Assembly: GCA_964598695.1 (NCBI GenBank)
Contig: CAZRDB010000048.1
Span: 1-28,196 of the forward strand
Length of the DNA: 28,196 bases
Source of the DNA: CAZRDB01 sp964598695
Lineage (GTDB): Bacteria > Armatimonadota > Zipacnadia > UBA1398
Direction of reading: 5' to 3'
The notes below the pieces were generated by a model that saw only the letters and a list, made by a program, of their open reading frames with translations, was not told the origin of the DNA and did not search any database. This document shows, in pieces, positions 21,111 through 27,952 of this stretch (the first letter of the stretch is position 1; each line of letters begins with the position of its first letter). The position numbers were made by a program, and so were the translations under genes.

Positions 21111-23642
21111 CTACCCGAACCACAGCCTCACAGTCCGGATCTTGAAGGCGCCCAGCTCCAGCGTCACGGCCCCATCCGTCACGGGGAGCGCGCCGGTCGG
21201 CCGCTCGAGCAGGTCGGAGGCCTCGGCACGGACGATCGGCGCCGTCGCGCGGACCCGGACGCGCGTCGTCCGGCCGCAGTCGCCGGCCGCCTCATACAGC
21301 CGCAGGACCGTCGCGCCGTCCGGGCCAGGCTTGAGCGCCGTCACGCGCACCGTGGGCGGCGTCACCTCGAGGAAGCCCCACCGCGCCGGCAGCGTGCCGC
21401 CGTGCTGGGCGGCAGACACGGCGAGCGGCGGCTCGCCGTAGGCATCGGAGACGGCATCCCCGCCCGTCTCGGCCCAGGCGCCGGCGTGCGGGACGAGGGC
21501 GTACTCGAAGGTGAGCTGCCTCCCAAGCTCGAGCCCCGTGTCGGAGCCCATGCCCGGCCCGTAGCCGCCGCCAAAGCCGTAGGCGACGATCCGCGTGCTC
21601 CGCATCAGCGAGAGCAGGATGGTGTCATCGGGCATCGAGTGTCCCGGCAGGCCGCGGTTGAGCAGGGCGAGACCGTGCGTACCGTCGCCGAGGTCGACCC
21701 ATCCCTGTGCGGGATACTCGACGCCCGCCGGTCGGCTGATCGAGCCGAAGGGGATCGCGTCGACCCTCGCCCCCTGGCTGACGGAGACGGGGAAGGCCGC
21801 CCGGTAGCGCACGGCCGTGTCGCCGTTCACGATCCGCGTGCGGAACTCGACGCGGGGCAGCCCCTCCCAGAGACGGATCGTGGTCTCCAGCCGGCTACGC
21901 TCGCCAAGGGCGCGCTCCGCCGTCACCTCGGAGAACACCGGCCCGCGCGTGACCGTCGCGCTCTCGGCGGGGTGCTCGTCGCTGAACACGCCCGCCCCGC
22001 GCGGGGGAAGCGGGTGCTCCTCGGTCATCTGGATCCGGCTGGCCCCGTCGAGCGTGCGATAGGGCTCCCAGAAGTCGCCCGCATCCGGCTCCTGGACGAT
22101 GACGTTCGCGGGACCGCGGAGCGCCTCCCATCCGTCGGCCTTGAGCACGAGGCTCGTCACGACGCCCGTGAGCGGGTCGCAGGTCAGCCGGAGCTGCTCT
22201 GTCTCGAGGTCGACCGCGCCCTCGCCCACGGTCTGGGTCAGCGAGCCTGCCTCCGGCTCGACACGCGACGCGACGTGGTAGACGGCGTGGCCCAGCCCGG
22301 GGATGTCGCGCGCGACGAAGGCCACGTCGGCCTCGACGATGGATCCGTCGGCCATGAGCTCGGCGGCGATGATCTGGTGCGGCGCCTCGACCCCGGAGGG
22401 GTGCGTCACGCGCAGACCGTGTGCGCCCTTCGCGGCGAGGCCGAGTCGGACCACCACCGCGTCGGTGCGCGACTCGGCGAGCGTGTTCACAACGACGACC
22501 GGAACGCCCTCGCCCCGCGTGTCGATCCGCTCGACGTAGGCGTGCAGACGCTCGGTGAGGGCATCGTGTGCCGTCTGGCGGGCGAAGTCGAAGCCGCGGA
22601 GCGAGTCCTCCCACACCTGGTCGGTCATCACGCCCGACATCAGGTCGTGCGCCTGGTTGAACAGCACCGGGTCCCACGCGCGCTCGAGCGCGGAGTCGTC
22701 GACGGGCCGGCCCAGTGCGCGCAGGACCGAGCCGAGCTTCTCCGCGCCGAGAAGCAGGCACTCGCACTCGCGCGTGTGCTGCTTCACCTCGATCCGGCTG
22801 CTGTAGATGCCCTGGAAGATCGGGTTGCGCTCCCCGTGGAGGATCTCCCACTCGGCCGGCTCGGGCAGGGCCCGGAGGTAGTCGTCGGGCGTGGCGAGGC
22901 GCAGCTCGAGGGCCGCGTCAGGCTGCGCGTTGTAGGCCGCGACCATCGCCGGGAGGTGCTCCTCCGGCGGGGCGACGTCGGCCCCCACCAGGCCGACGCG
23001 GCACTCGGGCCGCGACTGTGGATCGAGCTGTCCGAACTCGCCTTCCATGAACCGACCGAACTCGGGCATCGATGCCGGCGACCGGTAGCCGACGCAGTAG
23101 CCCTGCTGGAGCCACACGGCCGGAATGCAGAGGCCGTCGAGGCCCTCCCAGAGGAACTCGGACGGCTCGTCCCACCCCGGCATGCCGCGGAAGAACCAGA
23201 AACTCTCGATGCCCGCCTGGCGGAGAAGCTGCGGGGTCTGGGCATGGTGGCCGAAGGTGTCGAGCTGCCAGCCGACCGTGACCTCGACCCCGAGTGCCTC
23301 ACGGAACCAGCGCTTGCCGAGCAGGAGCTGGCGAACGTACGACTCCGGCCCCGGCATGTTGCCGTCGAACATCGAGACCGTCCCGCCCACGAGCGCGAGT
23401 CGACCCTCGCGCACGAAGCGGCGGAAGCTCTCGGCCGCCTCCGGGTGGCGCTCCAGGAAGGGCTGCACGTAGCAGCGCTGGTCGAGGGTGAACCGGTAGT
23501 CGGGGTGCTCCTCGAGAAGCGCGAGCGCGCGAAGGATGATGGAGAGGCCCATCCGCAGGTACTGCTCGCGCGTCTGGAAAACGGCGCCCTCCCAGTGGGT
23601 GTGGGGCACGAGGAAGAAGGTCGGGCGCTCGTGGTCGGGCAT
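21111..23642 (-). CDS. GH38 alpha-mannosidase family protein
   Basis: This 843-residue protein hydrolyses alpha-mannosides or related glycosides. GH38 landmarks are PHTHWEGAVFQTREQYL at residues 13-29 (Glu in place of the more common Asp after HTHW), GWQLDTFGHHAQTPQLL with the nucleophile candidate Asp128, FFRGMPGW, and NQAHDLMSGVMTDQVWEDS for the late HD motif. The rest is the typical beta-rich C-terminal half. The second Met (23642) is chosen because GGAGAGG lies 9 nt upstream of it; the first Met (23651) abuts that site. No signal peptide is visible, so it probably acts in the cytoplasm on imported oligosaccharides. The gene converges on the beta-helix/GH43-like gene with only 7 bp between stops. 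Confidence 0.92.
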   Translation of the reverse strand: MPDHERPTFFLVPHTHWEGAVFQTREQYLRMGLSIILRALALLEEHPDYRFTLDQRCYVQPFLERHPEAAESFRRFVREGRLALVGGTVSMFDGNMPGPESYVRQLLLGKRWFREALGVEVTVGWQLDTFGHHAQTPQLLRQAGIESFWFFRGMPGWDEPSEFLWEGLDGLCIPAVWLQQGYCVGYRSPASMPEFGRFMEGEFGQLDPQSRPECRVGLVGADVAPPEEHLPAMVAAYNAQPDAALELRLATPDDYLRALPEPAEWEILHGERNPIFQGIYSSRIEVKQHTRECECLLLGAEKLGSVLRALGRPVDDSALERAWDPVLFNQAHDLMSGVMTDQVWEDSLRGFDFARQTAHDALTERLHAYVERIDTRGEGVPVVVVNTLAESRTDAVVVRLGLAAKGAHGLRVTHPSGVEAPHQIIAAELMADGSIVEADVAFVARDIPGLGHAVYHVASRVEPEAGSLTQTVGEGAVDLETEQLRLTCDPLTGVVTSLVLKADGWEALRGPANVIVQEPDAGDFWEPYRTLDGASRIQMTEEHPLPPRGAGVFSDEHPAESATVTRGPVFSEVTAERALGERSRLETTIRLWEGLPRVEFRTRIVNGDTAVRYRAAFPVSVSQGARVDAIPFGSISRPAGVEYPAQGWVDLGDGTHGLALLNRGLPGHSMPDDTILLSLMRSTRIVAYGFGGGYGPGMGSDTGLELGRQLTFEYALVPHAGAWAETGGDAVSDAYGEPPLAVSAAQHGGTLPARWGFLEVTPPTVRVTALKPGPDGATVLRLYEAAGDCGRTTRVRVRATAPIVRAEASDLLERPTGALPVTDGAVTLELGAFKIRTVRLWFG

Positions 23643-23662
23643 GTGAAGCATCCTCTCCGGAT

Positions 23663-23682
23663 CGCCCGCAGGTTCGCGGGCG
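23663..23682 (-). terminator. Hairpin downstream of the RseB-like gene
   Basis: CGCCCGC-AGGTTC-GCGGGCG forms a perfect 7-bp stem 18 bp beyond the stop of the RseB-like gene. It lies between that operon and the alpha-mannosidase gene on the same strand. No T-run follows. It may end the sigma operon or lie in the mannosidase leader. Confidence 0.4.
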
Positions 23683-23699
23683 GCGGGAGGGTTCCTGCC

Positions 23700-24623
23700 C
23701 TACTGCGGGGGGATCGACTCGAGCACCGCGACCGCCTCGTCGGGGCTCACGTCGCCGACGACCACCACCATCAGCTTCCCGCGCCGCTGGCGGGCACTGA
23801 GCGCGATCCCCTGGTCGGCGATCTCGACCCGGCTCAGCTCGGGGGGACCGCCGCGACCTCCACCCGGACCGCGGCCGCGGCCGTGCTGGCCGGCGCCCGC
23901 CCACCCGCCCGGGACGCGCTGGTAGACCGAGAGTGTGCGGAGGCCGTCGGTGTAGCGGAACTCGGCATACTGCGCACCGCGACCGTTGCCCGGGCCCGAT
24001 GCGTACAGCCCCTGAGCACGGTAGCCGGCAGGCACGCGCGAGGGCCGGACGGGCGCGAAGCCCGCGCGGGCCTCGACCTCCTCGGCCGTCGTCGGCGCCT
24101 CGAGCGGTGGGGCGGCGGCCGGCGGCGCGCCCTCGAGGTAGACGATGGAGGTCACGTCGAGCGTCGAGGCGAGCGAGCCGTCGTACCGGAAGGACCGCCG
24201 CCGGAGGACCGCGCCGGTCTCCACGTCGCGGTGCAGGATCAAGCTCGGCAGTGCCGCGCCCCTGCGCGTGACGCGCACCTCGGTCGTCGCCCGCCCGGCC
24301 ACTTCAGGCCCCTGCCGCTCCACAACATCGTAGGCCCCTCGCAGGGCCTCTCGGTCGAGCCCCGCCTCTGGCGGGCAGCCGGTCTCGGTTCCCGGCTGGC
24401 TCTCGGCGGCGAGCGTCATCGTGCGGCCCGCGCCCGTCACCGTCAGCGTCGCCCGCGTCTCACGCCAGCCCTGCGGCGTGCGGGCGCCGACGATCGCTTC
24501 GGCGCGGTAGGGGCGCGTGAGGCGGGCGGGCGCGGATCCCGTGCGGCGCAGGGCCACGACGAGGGCCGCCCCGAGGGCGACAGCCGTCAACGCGACCACC
24601 AGGATGATGCGCCGGCGTCTCAC
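23700..24623 (-). CDS. MucB/RseB-like sigma-factor regulatory protein
   Basis: This 307-residue protein has one N-terminal membrane anchor (RRRRIILVVALTAVALGAALVVAL) and a large extracytoplasmic part. The N-terminal half (TRATLTV..., VAGRATTEVRV..., LHRDVETGAVLRRRSFRYDG) resembles the lipoprotein-carrier-like half of MucB/RseB. The C-terminal half (VPAGYRAQGLYAS; YAEFRYTDGLRTLSVYQR; KLMVVVVGDVSPDEAVAVLESI) matches the RseB C-domain. Such proteins sense envelope damage and bind the anti-sigma factor. A Gly/Arg-rich loop near residues 245-265 (GRGRGPGGGRGG) is unusual. The start is GTG at 24623, overlapping the anti-sigma stop as GTGA, so it is translationally coupled. It is the last gene of the sigma operon. 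Confidence 0.78.
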   Translation of the reverse strand: MRRRRIILVVALTAVALGAALVVALRRTGSAPARLTRPYRAEAIVGARTPQGWRETRATLTVTGAGRTMTLAAESQPGTETGCPPEAGLDREALRGAYDVVERQGPEVAGRATTEVRVTRRGAALPSLILHRDVETGAVLRRRSFRYDGSLASTLDVTSIVYLEGAPPAAAPPLEAPTTAEEVEARAGFAPVRPSRVPAGYRAQGLYASGPGNGRGAQYAEFRYTDGLRTLSVYQRVPGGWAGAGQHGRGRGPGGGRGGPPELSRVEIADQGIALSARQRRGKLMVVVVGDVSPDEAVAVLESIPPQ

Positions 24624-25150
24624 CGCGCCCGGTCCCCCCCGTCGCCTTCCAGGTAGGCCGCGGCCGTCTCCGGTCCGAGCCATCCCGCGCGACCGGCGGT
24701 CCGCGCGTAGGCCGCGAACACGGCGCCATCATCGGCCATCTCCGAGGCCGGGATCACATCGTAGGCCGCCGTCGAGACCAGCGCCGAGGCGACGCGAACC
24801 GGAGTCTGCGGCGGCGCTGCCGGACGCTGCGTGAACACCAGCATCGCCACGGCGGCTGCGGCTGCCAGCCCGGCGGCATAGCCGAGACGCGGCGCCCAGG
24901 CCAGGCGGCGGCGCGGTTCGAGGCGCGGGCCGATGGCGGCCCACAGGTCGGTCGGGGGGGCGGGGAGCCCCGTGGCATCCAGAGCGCTGCCCAGCGCCTC
25001 GAGTTCGGCGAGGTAGGCCGCGCAGCGCGGGCACTCGGCCGCGTGGGCACGGGCCCGCTCCGCCGCGCGTGTCCGCGGCGCCCCCGCCGCCAGATCGGCC
25101 AGCACGGGCCGCAGGGCCGCGCACACGTCGTCTCGCAGCTCAAGCTTCAT
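24620..25150 (-). CDS. Zinc-binding anti-sigma factor, single membrane span
   Basis: This 176-residue inner-membrane regulator would hold the ECF sigma factor inactive. The N-terminal cytoplasmic part has the ZAS motif HAAECPRC (His36, Cys40, Cys43), as in RsrA/ChrR-type anti-sigma factors, where zinc and thiols can sense oxidation. A membrane helix lies at about residues 88-106 (LGYAAGLAAAAAVAMLVF), followed by a short outer domain with ASEMADDGAVFAAYA. The ATG start lies inside the 3' end of the sigma gene (11-bp overlap), so the two are made together. The stop overlaps the start of the RseB-like gene. The order sigma, anti-sigma, RseB-like mirrors rpoE-rseA-rseB of Proteobacteria, but the zinc motif differs from RseA. 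Confidence 0.88.
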   Translation of the reverse strand: MKLELRDDVCAALRPVLADLAAGAPRTRAAERARAHAAECPRCAAYLAELEALGSALDATGLPAPPTDLWAAIGPRLEPRRRLAWAPRLGYAAGLAAAAAVAMLVFTQRPAAPPQTPVRVASALVSTAAYDVIPASEMADDGAVFAAYARTAGRAGWLGPETAAAYLEGDGGDRAR

Positions 25151-25688
25151 CGTCGACCACCCCCGCGAGCTTACGGTGGAGCGCCTCGCGCGCACGAGCG
25201 AGACGCGAGAGCACAGTCCCGAACGGCACACCCAGGACCTCGGCGACCTCGCGCACCTCCAGGCCGTCGAGGTGGTGGAGCACCACGACGGAACGCTGGT
25301 GCTCGGGCAGTGTGTCGACTGCCCGACGGATCCGCTCGGTCCGCTCCGTCGAGAGCACCAGATCCTCGGGCGCGGCGTCGTCGGAGGCGACCGCCTCGCC
25401 CTCCTCCTCGACCTGGTCGAGGGAGGCCGCGCGGTGCGAGCCGCGCCGACGCAGCTCGTCGACCGAGGCGCGCCGTGCCGTCTGGCGGATCCAGACGCGG
25501 AAGGCCGCGCGGTCCCTCAGGCGCGGTAGCTCCTTCCAGGCTCGGAGGAAGGTCGTCTGGGTCACATCCTCAGCCCCTTCCGTCTCACCGACAATGCTCC
25601 GGGCCAGCGCGTGGACGCCGGCGACGTGGCGCTCGTAGAGGGCACGGAACGCCTCGGCGTCCCCTGCTTGCGCCGCCCTCACCAGCAT
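25140..25688 (-). CDS. ECF-family RNA polymerase sigma factor
   Basis: This is a 182-residue sigma-70 family ECF factor. Region 2 spans about residues 10-82 (AFRALYERHVAGVHALARS; GAEDVTQTTFLRAWKELP; FRVWIRQTARRASVDELRR). Region 4 spans about 118-172 (LPEHQRSVVVLHHLDGLEVREVAEVL; GTVLSRLARAREALHRKL). An acidic linker (EEEGEAVASDDAAPED) joins them. The first in-frame ATG/GTG/TTG is the ATG at 25688, but it lacks a ribosome site. An in-frame CTG at 25712 has AGAGG 10 nt upstream and would add RTDAPDE, a usual ECF N-terminus, so the true start may be CTG. A promoter-like element matching two others in this locus lies just upstream, which suggests autoregulation. Confidence 0.95.
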   Translation of the reverse strand: MLVRAAQAGDAEAFRALYERHVAGVHALARSIVGETEGAEDVTQTTFLRAWKELPRLRDRAAFRVWIRQTARRASVDELRRRGSHRAASLDQVEEEGEAVASDDAAPEDLVLSTERTERIRRAVDTLPEHQRSVVVLHHLDGLEVREVAEVLGVPFGTVLSRLARAREALHRKLAGVVDDEA

Positions 25689-25733
25689 CTCGTCGGGTGC
25701 GTCCGTGCGCAGCTCGAGCAGTCCTCTCGTACT

Positions 25734-25762
25734 GACGACGCTCCGGGGGCTTCGCGCATTCC
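25734..25762 (-). promoter_or_regulatory. Putative ECF promoter of the sigma operon (copy A)
   Basis: On the minus strand GGGAATGCGC is followed by CGTCGTC, with 17 nt between GGAAT (25762-25758) and CGTCGTC (25740-25734). It lies about 45 bp upstream of the sigma gene ATG. The boxes and spacing match copies B and C exactly apart from the last base. The form resembles the GGAAT...GTC/GTT promoters of ZAS-controlled ECF factors such as SigR. Confidence 0.75.
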
Positions 25763-25773
25763 CTCTCGTCGCG

Positions 25774-26844
25774 CTAGGCGGGAGGCGGGCTCTCGTCCCC
25801 CGGCGCGCGGGCCTCGGGCGACGGCGGCCCCCATGCCTGGCGGTAGTGGATCGCGTCGACCGGGCAGACGCGGAGACAGCGCATGCAGGAGAAGCAGTCG
25901 GCCGGGAGCGGCTTGCCCTCGAGGCGGCCCTGCGCCGCGGGCAACGGGCACTGCCGGGCGCAGGGGCCGCAGTGCGTGCAGCGGGCCGGGTCGATCCGGA
26001 TGCGCGTGAGGCTCACGCGCTCCACAAGCCACGAGACCAGCCCGAAGGGGCAGATGAACTGGCAGAACGGTCGGTACACGACCAGCGCCGTCAGCAGGTA
26101 TGCCGCGATGAAGAACGGGACGGTGGCGGCCTCGAAGCCGAAGATGAACAGGCTGAAGGGGTTGAGGTAGTGGTAGACGACGAACCCCCGCTTGCCTCCG
26201 ACGATCCCCAGTAGCAGCAGGAGGGTAACCACGAACAGCGTGGCTCGGATTCCGTTGGTCAGCCAGAAGGGCGGCTTGTGCTTCCGGACGCGGCGGAAGA
26301 CGGGGATGGCGTGGAGCAGCTCCTGCAGCGCGCCGAACGGACAGGCCCAGCCGCATATCGCCTTGTTCGCGACGACGGCGAGCAGCAGGAAGAAGGCCAG
26401 GATCCAGAGGCGCAGCACCAGGGGGTCGCCACTGCCGGCAATGGCCTTGAAGACCTTGACGACGCCGTCCATGGGGTTGCCCGGCTTCGCGTGCAGGAGG
26501 AACCCAGTGCCCACCACGCTCAGGCCGAGTACGACGAGGTACTGCCACTGGGGATACCAGCCCCGCCGCCTCGATCCTCGACCCCGAACGCCGAGCCAGA
26601 GCAGATACACGACGGCCCACCCGACGACAGCCGCGTACGCCGCCGTCTTCGGGTCGGCCAGGCCGCGGTCCGGGCCCTCGTACCTATGGTCCGCTCCGCC
26701 GGTCTCGGGTGCGGAAGGTGCCTCGGCAACCGGCGCGGCACCGCTGCCGCGGCCTTCCTGGGCCTGCGCGAGGGCGCCGTGGGCCAGCGCCAGCACGAGC
26801 ACACACAGGAGCAAGCGAAGCGCGCGGGACGCCGATCGTGTCAT
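25774..26844 (-). CDS. NapH/NosR/CcoG-type membrane polyferredoxin
   Basis: This 356-residue inner-membrane iron-sulfur protein is likely an electron-transfer component. The start ATG at 26844 has GAGAGG 9 nt upstream and gives a clean signal-type leader (MTRSASRALRLLLCVLVLAL). About five further helices follow. Two membrane-proximal CxxxCP motifs (AICGWACPFGALQ, Cys164/168; CQFICPFGLVSW, Cys261/265) are the hallmark of the NapH/NosR/RdxA group. Two 4Fe-4S ferredoxin motifs follow: CTHCGPCARQCP (Cys289-299) and CFSCMRCLRVCP (Cys317-327). No nap, nos or fix genes are nearby. It sits 85 bp upstream of the sigma gene and has its own matching promoter-like element, so it may supply electrons to a repair or metal-reduction task in the sigma regulon. 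Confidence 0.9.
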   Translation of the reverse strand: MTRSASRALRLLLCVLVLALAHGALAQAQEGRGSGAAPVAEAPSAPETGGADHRYEGPDRGLADPKTAAYAAVVGWAVVYLLWLGVRGRGSRRRGWYPQWQYLVVLGLSVVGTGFLLHAKPGNPMDGVVKVFKAIAGSGDPLVLRLWILAFFLLLAVVANKAICGWACPFGALQELLHAIPVFRRVRKHKPPFWLTNGIRATLFVVTLLLLLGIVGGKRGFVVYHYLNPFSLFIFGFEAATVPFFIAAYLLTALVVYRPFCQFICPFGLVSWLVERVSLTRIRIDPARCTHCGPCARQCPLPAAQGRLEGKPLPADCFSCMRCLRVCPVDAIHYRQAWGPPSPEARAPGDESPPPA

Positions 26845-26907
26845 GGAGGTCATCCTCTCGGCTCGCACAGGGTTACCGTCGCCGTCGCGGAACAGACCAA
26901 TGAGGCC

Positions 26908-26936
26908 AACGACGCCGGCATCGCGGCGCGCATTCC
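26908..26936 (-). promoter_or_regulatory. Putative ECF promoter of the polyferredoxin gene (copy B)
   Basis: On the minus strand GGGAATGCGC and CGTCGTT are arranged as in copy A, with 17 nt between GGAAT (26936-26932) and CGTCGTT (26914-26908). It lies about 65 bp before the ATG at 26844. Confidence 0.7.
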
Positions 26937-26995
26937 CTGTTTGTTTCGCTTCCGCTCACGCGAATCCGCTCGCGGCGCGTCTGCGGAAAACTGGG

Positions 26996-27024
26996 GGAAT
27001 GCGCCGGAGCGCGTTCCCGTCGTC
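26996..27024 (+). promoter_or_regulatory. Putative ECF promoter of the Spy-like gene (copy C)
   Basis: On the plus strand GGAAT (26996-27000) is followed after 17 nt by CGTCGTC (27018-27024), about 75 bp before the ATG at 27098. The -35 side again reads GGGAATGCGC. An inverted repeat GGGAATGCGC-CGGA-GCGCGTTCCC (26995-27018, one T-G mismatch) covers the -35 box and spacer and could be an operator. Confidence 0.7.
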
Positions 27025-27097
27025 AGCACCAAGAGGCGAGCCGGAACAGCCCGGTCGCCGGGGAGGCAAGCAGCCTCCGGATTGGAGATGCATCCAG

Positions 27098-27673
27098 ATG
27101 ACGAAGACTCTCCGGATCGGCATGATCGTGGTTCTCAGCGGTTGTCTCGCGGCAGTCGCCGCGGCGCAGGGACCCGGCGCCGGACGTGGCTACGGCAGGG
27201 GCGCCGGGATGGGGTTCGGTCGCGGGGGCTGGGATGCCCAGTGGGCCATGGGCCCCGGGGCGCAGGCTCGCGTCGCTCAGGTGCAGGACCCCGAGCTGGC
27301 GGCCCGGGTCGCCGACCTGCACACCCAGATCCGCGAGAAGCAGTGGGCGCTGCGCGCGGCTGCGGCAGCCGGCCAGGAGACCGCCGGACTGCAGGCCGAG
27401 GTGGACGCGCTCCGCGCCGACCTCCGCTCGACGATGCAGAGCGCCGGCCTGTGCACCGACCGCGGCGTGGGCCCGGCGCCCGGCCAGGGCCGCGGCTACG
27501 GCTACGGTCGGGGGCTTGGGATGGGCTACGGCCGGGGCTTCGGTCGGGGCGGCTATGGCTATGGCCACGGCCAGGGCTACGGCCAGGGCTACGGCTACGG
27601 CTACGGCCAGGGCTACGGCCGCGGGCCCTGCGGCAGCGGCTACGGCTGGGGTGGGGCCTGCCCCTGGCGGTAG
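27098..27673 (+). CDS. Spy/ZraP-like envelope protein with Gly/Tyr-rich tail
   Basis: This 191-residue exported protein starts MTKTLRIGMIVVLSGCLAAV. The leader holds a possible lipobox LSGC (Cys16) as well as a signal-peptidase I-like AAAQ site. Residues about 63-115 are a helical core (DPELAARVADLHTQIREKQW; LQAEVDALRADLRSTM) resembling the Spy/CpxP/ZraP group of periplasmic chaperones and zinc-binding proteins. The C-terminal third is a low-complexity series of GYGYGRG/GYGQGYG units with Cys near the end (GPCGSG, GACPWR) and a few His/Trp residues. It may bind metal or misfolded proteins in the envelope. GGAG lies 10 nt before the ATG. It is divergent from the polyferredoxin gene, with a matching promoter-like element upstream, so it probably belongs to the ECF regulon. 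Confidence 0.75.
   Translation: MTKTLRIGMIVVLSGCLAAVAAAQGPGAGRGYGRGAGMGFGRGGWDAQWAMGPGAQARVAQVQDPELAARVADLHTQIREKQWALRAAAAAGQETAGLQAEVDALRADLRSTMQSAGLCTDRGVGPAPGQGRGYGYGRGLGMGYGRGFGRGGYGYGHGQGYGQGYGYGYGQGYGRGPCGSGYGWGGACPWR
27488..27645 (+). repeat. Degenerate hexamer repeats coding for Gly-Tyr/Gly-Gln units
   Basis: Imperfect tandem GGCTAC and GGCCAG hexamers encode GY and GQ dipeptides in the tail of the Spy-like protein. Copy number could vary between strains by slippage. Confidence 0.7.
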
Positions 27674-27701
27674 GCCGGACGGCGCGGAACCGAGCAAAGG
27701 A

Positions 27702-27738
27702 CGAACGGGGCGCGGGCGCGATGCCCGCGCCCCGTTCG
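27702..27738. terminator. Strong hairpin between convergent genes
   Basis: CGAACGGGGCGCGGGC (27702-27717) pairs perfectly with GCCCGCGCCCCGTTCG (27723-27738) around a GCGAT loop. This 16-bp stem lies between the Spy-like stop and the stop of the opposing Cys-rich gene. No T-run follows, but the position suits a bidirectional terminator. Confidence 0.75.
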
Positions 27739-27751
27739 CTGTCTGGGCGAG

Positions 27752-27922
27752 CTACTGCTCGCGCCGGTCGCCAGGGGAGCTGCCGTCGGGAGCGGCGCCG
27801 CAGCTCCCGCAGCCGGAACAGCCGCAGCAGCCTCCCGCGCCCGGCTTGCGCGAGGCCCGTCCGAGCCACAGCGCGGCGGCGGCGAGGACCAGCGCGATCG
27901 CGACGGCCAGGTACTCCTGCAT
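27752..27922 (-). CDS. FeoB-associated Cys-rich membrane protein
   Basis: This is a short gene of 56 codons. It has one membrane helix (YLAVAIALVLAAAALWL, about residues 4-20), a basic stretch (GRASRKPG) and a Cys cluster GGCCGCSGCGSCG holding five Cys, then a short polar tail. This form is typical of the small Cys-rich protein that follows feoB in many bacteria and is thought to help ferrous iron uptake. AGGAG lies about 10 nt before the ATG at 27922. It directly follows the FeoB fragment on the same strand and in the same frame after its TGA, as expected for a feo operon. The bulk of FeoB is missing in between. Confidence 0.85.
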   Translation of the reverse strand: MQEYLAVAIALVLAAAALWLGRASRKPGAGGCCGCSGCGSCGAAPDGSSPGDRREQ

Positions 27923-27952
27923 CGCGGCCACTCTCCTCTCACTCCAGTCCGA

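Noticed and set aside
21042..24656. Plus-strand open frame of 1,204 codons opposite the mannosidase and RseB-like genes
   Set aside because: It spans two well-supported genes on the other strand and reads as low-complexity sequence.
25686..25765. Short 26-codon frame starting at an ATG inside the copy A promoter box
   Set aside because: Its ATG lies within GGGAATGCGC, which is better explained as a -35 box; no homology or coding signal was seen.
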